Of a DNA stretch of 64,000 nucleotides, positions 11,988-23,371 are shown one piece after another; the first letter of the stretch is position 1; each line of letters starts with the position of its first letter. Source of the stretch: Eleusine coracana subsp. coracana (Eukaryota > Streptophyta > Magnoliopsida > Poales > Poaceae). The notes under the pieces are model-generated. The model worked only from the letters and a program-made list of their open reading frames with translations. It did no database searches and had not been told where the DNA came from. The stretch is from positions 28,216,300 through 28,280,299 of the forward strand of contig CM064431.1 in NCBI GenBank assembly GCA_032690845.1. Direction: 5' to 3'. Both the position numbers and the translations under genes were made by a program.

Positions 11988-13535
11988 ACTAGCTCAACGC
12001 TTTGAACACCTCCTTGGAAGGCTGCAATGATTTGTTGGTCTGGGATATTGGGGATCTCGGTCTTCTTGGCACAGAACCGCTTGATGTAGTCGCACAAGGA
12101 TTCGTCAGCCTTCTGCTTGATCCGAGTGAGGTCAAAGTGATTACCCGGCCGGTTGTAGGTAGCTTAGAAGGTTTCAATGAACTTCTTTTTGAGATCACCC
12201 CATGAAGTGATCGACCTCTCCGGGAGCGATGTAAGCCAAACCCGAACGGCTGGCTCGAGACAAACCGGCAGATAGTTAGCCATCACATAGGTGTCTCCTC
12301 CCACCGCTCAGATCACCACGCTGTATAGCTGAAGCCACTCCCAAGGATTGGTCTGACCATCATACTTTTCGATGGGGACCGGCTTGAATCCTTTAGGCTA
12401 CCGAGCAATTCAAAGTTCCAGTATGTAAGCCTTGATCCCATCGAACTCGTCTTCGTTAGGGGTGACTGACCTCCGCCACCGGTCAGAAGACCGGGAAGGT
12501 GAAGATGTGCGGCGATTATGGCGAGGGCCGATATCATCACTATGATGACGATGCCGGTCATCTTCATCATGGTTTTCGCGTTGGTGCTGATCGTCTTATC
12601 GACATCGGTCGTCGCGGTTCTCTCTTGTAGGTGAATGATGTCATCAGTCGTTTCGTCGGTCGTCCCCTCAATCATCCGTACTCCTGTTATGGCGCTCCTC
12701 CTAGTGGCGCTGGTCATCCCGAACCTGCTCTTCAATACGAGAGTTGATAGTATTTCGTCCGTCGCGAGGTCTGATGGAATTCCTAAAATCACTACATTGT
12801 CGTCCATGGCAAGTTGCGTAGCTAGAACTTGCCATTGACTGTGGTTCATCCCAGGCCTTATCTTGAACAGCAACTGCTTTGAGCATGGCTACCGTCTTAT
12901 GCATTGTGGGGGCCTGATATGCTGCGTCTGCCATCAAGCTGTCAAGCAGTGTTTTAGCCCCAGTGATGTTGAACTGAGGGGTGTCATAGACTTTGATGCC
13001 ATCCACTTCAATCTCCAAATCTCTGAGGTCTAGTCATCACGCCAATCGGGATGCACGAGATCCTCTCGGTCAGCGGTGGTGACCGTTCGAAGGTGGTGTC
13101 TCTTTGGGGTCGTCATCCCTTTGGCCTTCCTTGCCATGTCCATCGTTGTTGGCTAAACCATCATCATTATGGTCATCATCCCCATCATTGGTCAGGTCCT
13201 CATGAACCTCGACCATGTTAACGGCCAAAGGATAAGGGCACGTAGATCCATCTGAGTCCTCATCAAAGGAACAGACCGACTTAGAGTCGTACCTAGTGGG
13301 TAGATCTGTGTTGCCAAATCCAAGTGGAACTAATGCAGGGATCAGATCAGACGGGCTTGGTGATCGTGCCATGAGATCAGCTACGGCTGAGTCGGATCGA
13401 TGGTCATCGAGGCCTAGCGCTCCGTTGGAGTCAGCGGTGAAGTTGAGCGACCCGAAGAAAATCTTGAAATCCAGCGAGTACTGGATGATGGCAATCTCAG
13501 CTATCGAAGTCGACGGTGAATCCCGGCGAGCCTTG
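11988..13535 (-). pseudogene. Gag of element B (broken)
   Basis: Fragmentary minus-strand frames. 13579-13070 is an acidic N-terminal segment starting in the primer-site region and reading RRDSPSTSIAEIAI, which recurs in G at 57099-56862. 13018-12701 and 12873-12313 are middle Gag fragments. Frameshifts and stops separate them. Compared with B, element G lacks about 0.95 kb of this gene. Confidence 0.6.
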
Positions 13536-13539
13536 CCCC

Positions 13540-13557
13540 CATACCTGGCGCGCGAAC
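13540..13557 (-). other. Primer-binding site region of element B
   Basis: Directly inside the LTR the minus strand reads GTTCGCGCGCCAGGTATG. Grass Tat-group elements commonly have GCGCGCCAGGTAGGGG-like sequence here. The tRNA used is not identified. Confidence 0.5.
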
Positions 13558-13948
13558 TGTCGAGACTTGATCTCAGCAATAAATTTATAGGGCTACGTCG
13601 AGACTAAGAACTATGATGGTTGCAAAAGACGCCGAGTTATATAGGTTCGGGCCCTCTCGATGAGAGTAAAAACCCTACGTCCTGTGTTCTATGGATTGTA
13701 TTGCTTGTAATCTTCCCTCCTCGATAGGGGGTTCCCTGCCGTCTTATATCTCCGATCAGCAGGGCTACATGAAGAGTACTACTCGTAGTCTACAAGGATT
13801 TACATAGTCTACAAGGATTTACATAGAAAGTCTATCTCTAATTCCCTTGTGCTCCAAGCCGACTCGATCGGTTCCCTTATGGATAAGGTACCCGGTCGTC
13901 TATAGACTTAGGCATAACTATAAATACCTGTAAGGTAAGTATTCCACA
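13558..13948 (-). repeat. Element B 5' LTR (391 bp)
   Basis: Plus-strand limits are TGTCGAGACT at 13558 and TATTCCACA at 13948, giving TG...CA ends. It is flanked inside by the primer site and outside by element C LTR sequence beginning CTCAAGATATG. A second copy is not in the window, so the boundary rests on the termini and on where homology to C resumes. Confidence 0.65.
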
Positions 13949-14926
13949 CTCAAGATATGCAATATCTCCTCCTAGTGCTCTCCTCTTTTCCTCTTGGCTC
14001 TCACCAAATGCTCCAAGCAATTCCACTGGCCAAGAGAGGTCTCCAAGACCCCAGCAACAAAGTTGTATGGGCTTCCAAACTCCAACTAACCGTTGCTCCA
14101 CAAAATCACCCTTCTGGACACCATTGATCGGACCGTCCGGTCGCTCCCATAACGGACCATCCGGTCTCTTCTAGAACAGCTCCCAAAGTCGTTGGCTTCA
14201 CTGTCCGTGGCGATTTCCTGTACTGACCGGACCGTCTGGTCTGTCCAGCCGTCAGACAAGTCCGACACGTCGGACAATCTCGTCGGACTCTAGAGAGCTG
14301 CTTCCTCTCTGTCCTGTGCTTCACCCATATAGACCGGACCATCCGGTCTCTATGGTCCCTGGCACAGACAAATTCCTCGCTAAGACTTCTCTCTGGACTT
14401 TTTGTTCTCCTAGTGACCATACAGTCCGGTCTCCACTGATCCCTCTGTCCGGTCACTATGTCTAGAAGCTGAAACTCTTCGTCCTCACTTGAAAATTCAT
14501 TTCTCGGCTTCTTCGAGTAGCTCCTTGGCTTCTCCATTATCACCTAGTGCCTATGATTTCACTGAGCATCCATGCACATCACCGACTAAACATGACCTAA
14601 GAGAAATGACCTAGACCCTATTGATTGTCTAGTTTTTCCTATGGACTCAAAGCCCTAACAACTAGACAAGTGTTCCCAACACTTGCTCCATAGCTTTCCT
14701 TAGCCTTGAGCCATCTTCATCAACCCTTGGACTTTATCAAGCTCATCAAGCCTCCATGCTTGTGGTCATTGTCATCCATCACCAAGGCTGTCGTCAACAA
14801 TCATCATAGAGTAGAAAAGGTTTCCTACATGCACCACTCCTGAAGGCATTAGTCATATTTCATGTTTGTCATTCATCACCAAAACATTCATACCTTGGGG
14901 TGACCTCAATGGTCAGGATCCTTACA
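13949..14926 (-). repeat. Element C 3' LTR, truncated by element B
   Basis: Matches 26425-27446 of the right LTR, starting CTCAAGATATGCAATATC and ending GGATCCTTACA. The missing 795 bp correspond to 25630-26424 and should lie left of the window, beyond B's other LTR. Confidence 0.85.
14120..14465. repeat. Palindrome cluster in element C left LTR
   Basis: At least six copies of an imperfect palindrome with core CGGACCGTCCGGTC are scattered here, at about 14127, 14152, 14224, 14330, 14423 and 14447. Such CGG/CCG palindromes in the LTR regulatory region are described for Sireviruses. Several copies are degraded by single changes. Confidence 0.65.
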
Positions 14927-16302
14927 ATCTCCTCCTTTTTGGTGATGGATGACAACCACTACTTATGATGATCCAAAACGGACAAGCAACAAGGAACCAA
15001 AGGAAAAGAAACGATTGAAAGGATTACCTTGGTCCTTACCTCGAAAATAGTCTCCCCCTTGGAATGTGCTAGACATTAATGGAGAACTACCCAATCACGT
15101 AATGCACTTGATATCAATCTTGAGTTGAATTTTGCGCCCGTCTTGGTGTCGTGGTTCATGGTCTTGTTGAAGTAGACACACACCAAGGACGTAGATGTTC
15201 ATGTTAGTGTAGATATTCATTGTTGTTGTTGTAGACATGCACCATCGTTTTTCTTCTCCATGTCGGTGTAGATGTTCATCTTGACATGATCTTCATGTGT
15301 ACTCCAAGTGAACATGCACCATTGTCTTGATCATCTTCATTTGATCTTCATGTTCTTCTCTTTGTCACTTCATGGCTTCCTTCTCCCCCTTTTGTATTTT
15401 TCTTGATCTTTGACTTGGCTTTTTGAATCTTCGTGTTCTTCTCCCCTTCTTGATGGTTGATCTTCATGTTCTTCTCCATCTTTCCTTCTCCCCCTTTTGT
15501 ATTTTTATTGATCTTTGACTTGGCTTTTTGGATCTTCATGTTCTTCTACCCCTTTGTGTTAACGATCTAGACTTGGCTTTTGGATCTTCATGTTCCTTCT
15601 CCCCCTTTGTCACCTATCACCAAAAACCAAAGAAAAAACACAAGAGAACCAAGGAGCAAATAATAAATGGCAAGAGTTAGGAAACTCCCCCTTTCATTGT
15701 GATCCTCCTTGGTCATGATGGTGTTCCACCATAGCCCCCCCCCCCCTACACACATGACTCAACATAATATTTCCTCAAGAATGCAATGGTTAGTCTTTAG
15801 TGTGTTGGGAATGTATGAGTCACTTGTCTTTGAGTTGCGCGAGTAGATTTAACCTCAGAGCTCGTTTGAGCATGACTCCATGGGCATGAAGCACAAAGAT
15901 CACTATATGATCATCTAGATGGTCATATACTTACATTGTATATAAGCAACTCCCCCTAGGGACATGCTCAGAAGCATGTAAGGTATCAATGCAAAGAATG
16001 CAAATGTAAATGCAACAAGTATGCATGATGTGATGCTAAACAAAAGAGAGAGAAAAGCTACAAACCAAAGTGCCAATGAAGAGTTGTTCCTTTCTCTAGC
16101 TTAATCACAATGGACCATTCTTCAAAGCCTTGGTCACACCATGAACCACCTTCCCAAGCTTAACCCATGTCCATTGCTATATCTCAAGGAGGTCCGAAGT
16201 TGACCTACAATCAAAGAGAAACAAGCCCAAAACAAGGGCACAAACAACAAAACAAACAAACAGAAGCTATAAATATTTACAAAAGACAAGCTCATGGGTT
16301 AC
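14927..16302 (-). other. Element C 3' untranslated region with repeated purine tracts
   Basis: Between the RNase H stop and the 3' LTR. The terminal tract 14940-14927 reads AAAAAGGAGGAGAT on the minus strand. Further inside, the unit AAAAGGGGGAGAA with following AAGTCAAAGATCAA-like sequence recurs around 15380-15400, 15485-15505 and 15598-15610. Multiple polypurine tracts are a reported Sirevirus trait. No gene is seen. Confidence 0.55.
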
Positions 16303-18270
16303 TCATGTGAAGTTGGAGAGGTCAAGAACGTTGAGTTCTCCCCTTAGCTTGTTGAAGGTCATCTTGTCGAGTGGCTTGGTGAAGATATTAGCCAATTGTT
16401 CATGAGTTCACACACTCGCCAACTCGATGTCCTTCTTCTCAACATGGTATCTTATGAAATGATGCTTGACTTGAATATGCTTTGCAAGGCCATTATCTCC
16501 AGTTTTGAGAGTCATTTTGATTGTCGCTTCACTATCACAACATAATGGCATCTAGGTGAAGTTGAGGCCATAATCCGAGAGAGTTTGCCTCATGTAGAGA
16601 AGTTGTGCACAACAAGCTCCCGCTGCCATTTACTCCGCTTCGGCTGTAGGTAGAGCCATCGAGTTTTGCTTCTTTGAGCTCTAAGATATAAGAGATCTTC
16701 TAAGAAATTGACAACCTCTTGATGTACTCTTTCTATTCACTTTGCATCCTGTGAAGTCCGAATCCAAATACCCAAGTAACTCAAAGCTTGTTCCTCTAGG
16801 ATACCATAATCCTATGGTAGGTATGTACTTGAGGTATCTAAGAATCCTCTTCACGGCCTTCAAGTGTGACTCCTTCGGATTTGCTTGATAGCGTGCACAT
16901 AAGCACACACTAAACATGATGTCCGGTCTTGAGGTGGTGAGATAGAGCAAGGACCCAATCATTGATTTATAGAGCTTAGTGTTCACTGGTTTACCCTTTG
17001 CATCATCATCCAAGGGTTTGCTTGTCGTCATAGGTGTGTGCAAAGGCTTGCAATTCTCCATGATAAATCTCTTAAGAAGATCCTTGGTGTACTTCTCTTG
17101 ATAGATGAAGTTCTCTTCTCTCAATAGTTTGTCTTGAAAACCAAGGAACACATGCAACTCTCCAATCATTGACATTTGAAATTCCCTAGCCATCATGTCC
17201 CGGAACTCTTCATTAAACTTCTCATTGGTTGACCCATAGATGATATAATCCACATAGATTTGGCACACAAAGAGGTCCTTCCCAACATGCCTTGTGAACA
17301 AGGTGTTGTCAATGCTTCCAATAGTCAATCCGTTCTTGAGTAGGAAGTTCCTTAAATGTTTATACTATGCTCTAGGAGCTTGCTTGAGGCCATAGAGAGC
17401 TTTCTTCAATTTGTACACATGTCTTGGATGTTTAGGATCCTCAAACCCTGGAGGTTGTTCCACATAGACTTTATCATTGATCTGTCCATTCAAGAAGCCA
17501 CTTTTGACATCCATTTGATAGAGCTTGAAGCCATTATATGATGCATAGGCAAGTAAGATCCGAATAGCTTCAAGACGGGTCACGAGAGCAAATGTTTCTT
17601 CGAAGTTAAAACCCGCCACTTGAGAATACCCCTTAGCCACTAGGTGAGCCTTGTTCTAGACAATGGCCCCTTTCTCATCTTATTTATTCTTGAATGCCCA
17701 CTTGGTGCCAACCATATTATGATTCTTGGGCCTCACAACCAATTTCCATACTTTGCATCTCTTGAAGTTGTTCAATTCCTCTTGCATAGCCATTACCCAT
17801 TTGTGATCATCCATAGCTTCATCAATGGTAGTGGGCTCAATCATAGAGATGAAGGAGAAGTTCTCAATTGCAACAATTGCCTCATCATTTTTTTCACTCA
17901 TATAGTTGGGCTTGTATTGATTTCTCCTTGTCCTATCTCCTTGAGATGGACTCCCAATGATCAAGTTACATGAGTGATCCTTGTTGATGGCTTTGGGTCT
18001 AGGATGATGTTCTTCTCCAATGGGAGGAGCTCTAGGTGAAGTATCTTGTGCATCATAGATTGCTCACTCTCTTGAGATATGAGTGTCTTTTATTCTTAGT
18101 GAGGTGGTGGCATAACTCATATGCTTTCTTCTTTTGGAACTGGAGCTTGGAGTGGATAAGGAAGTATTATGTGAAGAGCTTGGAGAAGTGGCTTGAGGTG
18201 AAGTATGTGGGGAGGCTTGTGGCTCACTTCTCACTTGGGTTTCCTCTTGGGTAGGTGGATGCACTCTCAA
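16303..18270 (-). pseudogene. Reverse transcriptase and RNase H of element C (inactivated)
   Basis: Copia-type RT blocks are readable: FKRCKVWKLV and GTKWAFKNK near 17740-17680, FETFAL-type and QMDVKSGFLNG in 17640-17365, and the palm in 17328-16681. The catalytic motif is IYVDYIIYG, so the second Asp of YVDD is Tyr (codon 17245-17247). In-frame stops split the gene near 17645 and 17340. RNase H follows to the stop at 16303-16305, with CDSEATIKM-like and HIQVKHHF motifs. 18270-18064 is the low-complexity Ser/Thr/Pro linker between integrase and RT. RT would copy the element's RNA; this copy cannot. Confidence 0.75.
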
Positions 18271-18321
18271 TGAATCTTGGGAGGATCTAGTGTGTGTGTC
18301 AATGGCATCTTGGGTTTGTTC

Positions 18322-19068
18322 CTATACCTCGGAGGAGGAGGTAGGTTCAGGTGGTCGAGTAGAGGGTTCACCAATATCACCATCATTAGACTTGTGGGGT
18401 AAAACCTCGCCCACGGGCATGTTTCTTAAAGCTTCCCTCATGGGTTCATCTCTAATGTTCATTTCATGAAATTCATCTCCCGTCTGAGAACTATTTGACT
18501 CATCAAATTGCACATCATAGGATTCTTCCACACAACCTGTGGCTGAGTTATAGACCCTATATGCTTTAGAAGTCCTTGAGTACCCAACAAGAATGCATTC
18601 ATCAGTTTTGCTCTCACACTTCCTGGGTTTCCTCCTCTTCTTGAGAATATAGCAAGTGCAGCCAAAGCTCCAAAAATAGGAAACATTCGATTTCCATCCA
18701 TCTAATAGCTCATAAAGTATCTTCTTCAATAGCCAGTGGAGATATACACAGTTGCAAGTGTAGCAAGCCGTGTTGATTGCCTCAACCCGAAACCTCTCAT
18801 GAGTTCCATACTCATCTAGCATAGCACGAGCAAGGGTGATGAGTGTTTTATTTTTTCTCTCCACTACCCCATTCGGCTTGGGAGTATATGTAGCAGAGAA
18901 TTTATGCTTGATCCCCTTCTTGTCACAATATTCCTCCACTATTGTGTTCTTGAACTCCGTCCCATTGTTACTCCTTATCTTCACAATGTTGGCCTTGAAT
19001 TCATTCTTTGCTCTCCTTGCAAACTTTCTGAACATATCACTAGCTTGAGATTTGTCCACAAGAAATAA
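18322..19068 (-). pseudogene. Integrase C-terminal part of element C
   Basis: Continues the integrase core that begins at 23558-23372 on the other side of insertion X; TYL before the insertion and LVDKSQ after it belong together. The motif normally RSDNGTEF reads RSNNGTEF: the second catalytic Asp is Asn (codon 18967-18969, a G-to-A change). The Glu of VVERKNK is kept. Downstream come FWSFGCTCYILKKRRKPRK and a linker rich in acidic residues, typical of copia integrase C-termini. Confidence 0.75.
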
Positions 19069-20171
19069 TGTCACACCCATTTTAAGAAGCAAAACGGGGT
19101 GCAGCGGTACGTGTGCCTAGGATCAAGTTACACACACATACGGTACATCATCAATGGTAAACAGAATAAGTATTCATATCCTTTAATTATTACATCGTAT
19201 CTTTATTACAAAACGACTCGTAGCTCTAAAAGAAGAGTACATCCAAGCAACGGAAATAAACTAGCGTAGACGTCCTAAGAATCCACAGGCACCGACTGGT
19301 GGACTATCGCCTAGTACTCGCCGCCCTCCTCTTTGTGGTAGTCCCAACCTTCTCCTATGGCTGAGCAGCAGTATGGTATAGCAAAGGTGAGTACATGTCG
19401 TACTCAGCAAGTGGGGGAAAAGAAGACATGGGGCTATAGGCAAGAAAAGCTTATAGGGGTTCATTGCATGAGCTTTTATTAACCTAAGCATCCTAGTTAC
19501 TAAGTGGGGTCATCCCAACCATCAACCATCCGGGGTCCTATTCAAGCCAAGTCCAACCCAAACCACCAATACCAACCATTCCATCCCATAACCAACTAAT
19601 CTTGTGAGGACTTCAGGCTGCTCGTGACCGTGAGCACGGCTATCATAATAGTTTTACACTCTGCAGAGGTTGTACCACTTTACCCACAAGTCATGATTCC
19701 CCTTGTGCCCGTGGACGCGACCCACATTACACACTTCCTTGGGTGTGTGGTAGAGTTTCACTACGAGGCTTTTCCAAAAGGTCTCATAGTACATGCTAGC
19801 CACTAAGGTTCCATTCTCGTCCATAAGTGATAGCCTATCAACAAGCAGTACATCACCCCAGGAGCCCCCACTTGAGCCATTCGGATACAAGGACAGTTCT
19901 CTCTTGACTTCCATTCTCCACTCCACCAAATGTTGCACTAACACTTGGAGAACACCTAATTACTAGGCCAAGCCTTACCCATATCGGTCTTGTGATGGCA
20001 CTATTTCCAGGGTTATCGTTCCAAGAACCGGTTCCTAGGATCTACAACAAGCCTACCACCACCAACCATGAGCCCACGGCACCACATCCATTCCATCCGA
20101 CTTGCATAGATCCCTAAGTTCATTAGTAAAAATTAAATGGAACCCAACAACCCAGTAAGCAACTAAGCATG

Positions 20172-21093
20172 TGATGTGGACAAGGGTTCCCGATCATCCG
20201 AAAGGTTCTTGGTAAGTTGATTTGGTCGGAGGCGACACACAAATCGATCCGGATTCAGAACAGCACGTTCTAAACCCCGCAATCGCAGCACGACGTCTCC
20301 TCTAGTTATCAACTGTCCAAAAGACGATTGACCTTGCCAAGAAGGCTAATCCCTGCCTGCGAATCAAGAACACAAGCAAGAACAACGAAGAATGCAATAC
20401 AATTGCAGATGTATGATTAAACTCTCGAAGTTGGGGTCTCACAAACCGATGAACGGCAAAACTGTTTATGAACAGAATTGATCTAAGCAAAACCCGAACC
20501 CTAATGGTGTGGCGGAGGCTGTATATAAAGACCCTAGGGTTGTGCAAGATCCTCTGGACACGCCCCTAATTGGGCTCAACTAGATACAAAGCCCAAAGGC
20601 CAAAAATAAGCGACGTAGCACCGACATAGATTCTGGACTCTCTTGTTTTGACGATTCTCGATGACTCCGAATGAATTTTGACATGAGGCTGGCGGCATTG
20701 GAAAGGTCTTCTCCTTATCTTTCTGTGCATATGTAGAATGTTCAAATCCGAGTCCGTATGCGTCCTAGGCAACTGTTTTAGTGCAGACTGGTCCTGGGCC
20801 CCGTAACAGACTCGAAGTCGGTTTTCATTGGGCCTCCACTTTGGCTTCCAAGACCTTGCTGGTCCTCCACATTCCCAACTCCTTCTCCCATCATCTCCTG
20901 GTCCTCTCCATGGTTTCTAATCAAAAAATAATCATTAGGTAGCAAACCATTCTCAAAAGTAACATATAGCAAAGAACGTAGGAACGAGCTCACCTCTAAA
21001 TTTAGTCGTCGTGCACGAGCTCTAGTCATTAGACCTTGCAAGTCCAGAATTGTAGGAGTGTTGTGTGTATCCATAGGAGTGATGTCCTCATCA
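20172..21093 (-). mobile_element. Insertion Y: solo LTR of the element A family
   Basis: A complete 922-bp A-family LTR with no internal sequence on either side, flanked by perfect 5-bp direct repeats GCATG (20167-20171 and 21094-21098). This is the expected product of recombination between the two LTRs of a full insertion. Orientation is the same as element A. It retains the LTR-encoded tail frame (about 109 codons, 21107-20778, starting just outside the LTR). Confidence 0.92.
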
Positions 21094-22820
21094 GCATGTC
21101 TACCCATTGACCGATAAAATTCTAGTTCAAGGCGACAAGGACAAGACAGACAATACTAGTAAACCCTAACAATAGGTTCCCAATCAATTAACACAAGCAT
21201 GCAATCCTAAAGTAACATTCATAATAGGTACAAAATGCATCAAGGACACTTGCCTTCGTCCTGCGCCTGTTGTTGCTCAACCACTTCGAACTCCTGCTCT
21301 TGGAGGTCCTCGTACGCTGATCCTTACGTGTAGTCGTGTTTACGCGTGACAGTACCGGCACAAGCAATTGCATACAAAATCAATACACAGCCATGCAATC
21401 ATGGATAAACAATATGATAATGCCATGAATGCCTAGGTTATGCTCCTATGATCGTTTTGGCGCAAGAATCACCTAATTCGGAGTTACGAGTAAAAAGTTA
21501 TGAAGGTTTGAAGATACAAGGTTAAAATAGTAAAATCAAAAGAAGTAGTACTAACAGGTAGTATTAGTTACTACGATCACGTAGTCATAACAATTACTTA
21601 AATCTGGGTTACAGTTGAAAAGTTATGAAGGTTTGAAGTTTTAAGGGCTAAAACAGTAAAAACAGATAGGTGTAGGGACCTAAAAGTAATTTTTGAAAAG
21701 TGCAAGGACTAACTTGCAAAATAACAGGGTGAAATAACCTATCATAAAATTCAGGGACTAAAATGTAATTTATAACAAGTTCAGGGACTAAAGTGTAAAA
21801 AGGATAGGACTAAAGTATAATTAAAAATAAGTCCAGGGGTGTCTTTATAAAACTATAGGGCCAAAATAATAAATTTAGTAAAGTACAGGGGTGTTTCTAT
21901 AAAAATGTAGTGCTAAAATAATTTTTTATAAAGTTGAGGGGCTTAAATACAATTTTCTAAAGCTTTTGCACAAAAAAGGGCATAAATATAATTTAAATTA
22001 TATGCAGGGGCCTAAATGCAAAATATTAACATTATCTAGAAATTAAGTGAATTAATTTAAAACTTAAAAACCCGTGGACCGGGTGTATGGGTTCTATGGA
22101 CCCATGGTCCACTGGTCCACGGTGGACCGATTACATACCCCAAAGGGGTATGTAATCTGGCTCGCTGCATCGAGATTCAACGGCCAGGAAAAGAGGGCGG
22201 GAAGGGCTGCCGGCGGCGACCATCCGAGATGGTGGCGCGGTGGCAGGGTTCGCCGGAGTTGGCTGTAATGGCACTCCGGTGGATAGGACGGGGTGCCGAG
22301 GGGTCCTGGAGGGAGAAGAGGCGATGGCGAACTCACCAGTGAGGTCGCGCAGAGGAGGAAGAGGTCGGGGACGGCTCGTGACGGTGGGCGGCAGCTCGAG
22401 GTCGTCGGTGACGTCAGGGAAGGGGGCTGCGTCGCCGGGAGGCAGCCGGAACCAGCTCGCGAGGGCCCTCGAGCACCTACGAGGCACAACAACGTGTAAA
22501 TATGACCCAGGATGCATCGGAGGGAAGGCATCGTGGGCGGCGACGGAGCTCTTACCGGCGGCAGGGAAAAGACGGCGTGTGCGGCGGTGCAAGAGCGTAG
22601 CAGAGAGGGGGAGAGCTCGAGCGCGGGCCGGATGAGGGGCTGGGGATCCTCGGGGGTCGAAATTATAGGGAGGGGGGAGGGTTAGGGCTGCGCGCGGCAT
22701 CGGGGAGCAGAGGCCGGCGGAGGCGCTCGCCTTCCAAAATTTGATGGCCGCGGCGCGGGGAATGTGGGGGAAAGCGGGAAAAGTGGAGCGGGGGATCGCT
22801 GCGATCACGCCCGGGCTGTC

Positions 22821-22839
22821 GGGGGGGGGGGGGGGGGGG
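22821..22839. repeat. Homopolymer G(19) inside insertion X
   Basis: Nineteen consecutive G on the plus strand in the GC-rich part of X. The length should be treated with caution, as such runs are prone to sequencing and assembly error. Confidence 0.8.
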
Positions 22840-23371
22840 ACGCATGGGGAGCGCGCGAGGGGCGGGATTTGAACGGGGGCGATAGAGAAGGGAAAGGGGG
22901 CGGGATTGGCGGGAGGAAGGGGATGACATCATGAGCCCGCATGTCAGCGAGAGAGATAGAAGGGAGGAAGGCGGGTTTCCGAGGAAGGCGCCTTCAGCGC
23001 GGTGGGGAGGCCGGCTGGGCTGTTTGCCCCGTGGGCTGGCGGTCAAGAGGGGAAAGAGCGGGGGAAGGAGGGGAGAGGGTTCTAAGGTGGGCCAGAGTGG
23101 GGGGTTTCGGCCCAATGTGCTGGTTTTGCTGCTTTCTTTTCCTTTTCTACTCTTCTCTCCCATTTCCTATTCTAATTTTTTTCCTACTATTTTATTTAGT
23201 AATTAATTAATTGCTTAATGCAAACAAAACCTAGATGACAATGACATGACATGCAAATGCAATAAGTTAATTATAATTTTTTTAGAAAATAATTTGACCA
23301 GGCTATTTTAATAATTGCTTAATGCTAGAAAATTGGCATTTTTTAGAAATTGCAAAAAGTAGGGTGTTACA

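Larger units (their letters stand above)
7450..13948 (-). mobile_element. Element B: decayed Tat/Retand-type Ty3/gypsy retrotransposon
   Basis: Minus-strand remains in the order 5' LTR (13558-13948), primer site, gag, protease, RT, RNase H, a second RNase H of archaeal type, integrase. The second RNase H between RT-RNaseH and integrase is the hallmark of the Tat group (Retand, RIRE2-like in grasses). Every coding block is broken by stops or frameshifts. The 5' LTR lies inside the 3' LTR of element C, with CTCAA after it as the likely target duplication. The 3' LTR is not visible: element A is inserted near the 3' end, so the rest is presumably left of the window. Element G (41021-57099) is a second copy of the same family. 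Confidence 0.8.
19069..23371 (-). mobile_element. Insertion X: long solo-LTR-like element nested in C integrase
   Basis: Starts TGTCACACCC and ends GGGTGTTACA on the plus strand, a near-perfect 10-bp inverted terminal pair with TG...CA. Host integrase coding resumes on both sides. Flanks are AATAA (19064-19068) and GATAG (23372-23376): the central ATA matches and both mismatches could be G-to-A decay of a 5-bp duplication. Without nested Y it is about 3.4 kb. It has no domain I recognise, an A/T-rich part with oligo-T and a GC-rich part at 22100-23130. This fits a solo copy of a very long LTR, as known for some grass gypsy families; a non-autonomous element cannot be excluded. Confidence 0.6.

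Noticed and set aside
14120..14465. Regularly recurring palindromes that could suggest a CRISPR array or satellite
   Set aside because: Spacing is irregular, copies vary and they lie in an LTR of a plant retrotransposon.
22131..22808. Long overlapping reading frames on both strands in the GC-rich part of X
   Set aside because: Several phases are open at once because of base composition; the products are Pro/Arg/Ser-rich with no domain, and a G(19) run lies beside them.
19069..23371. X as a DNA transposon because of its 10-bp inverted ends
   Set aside because: Ends are TG...CA, the inferred duplication is 5 bp, and there is no transposase; an LTR origin explains it better.
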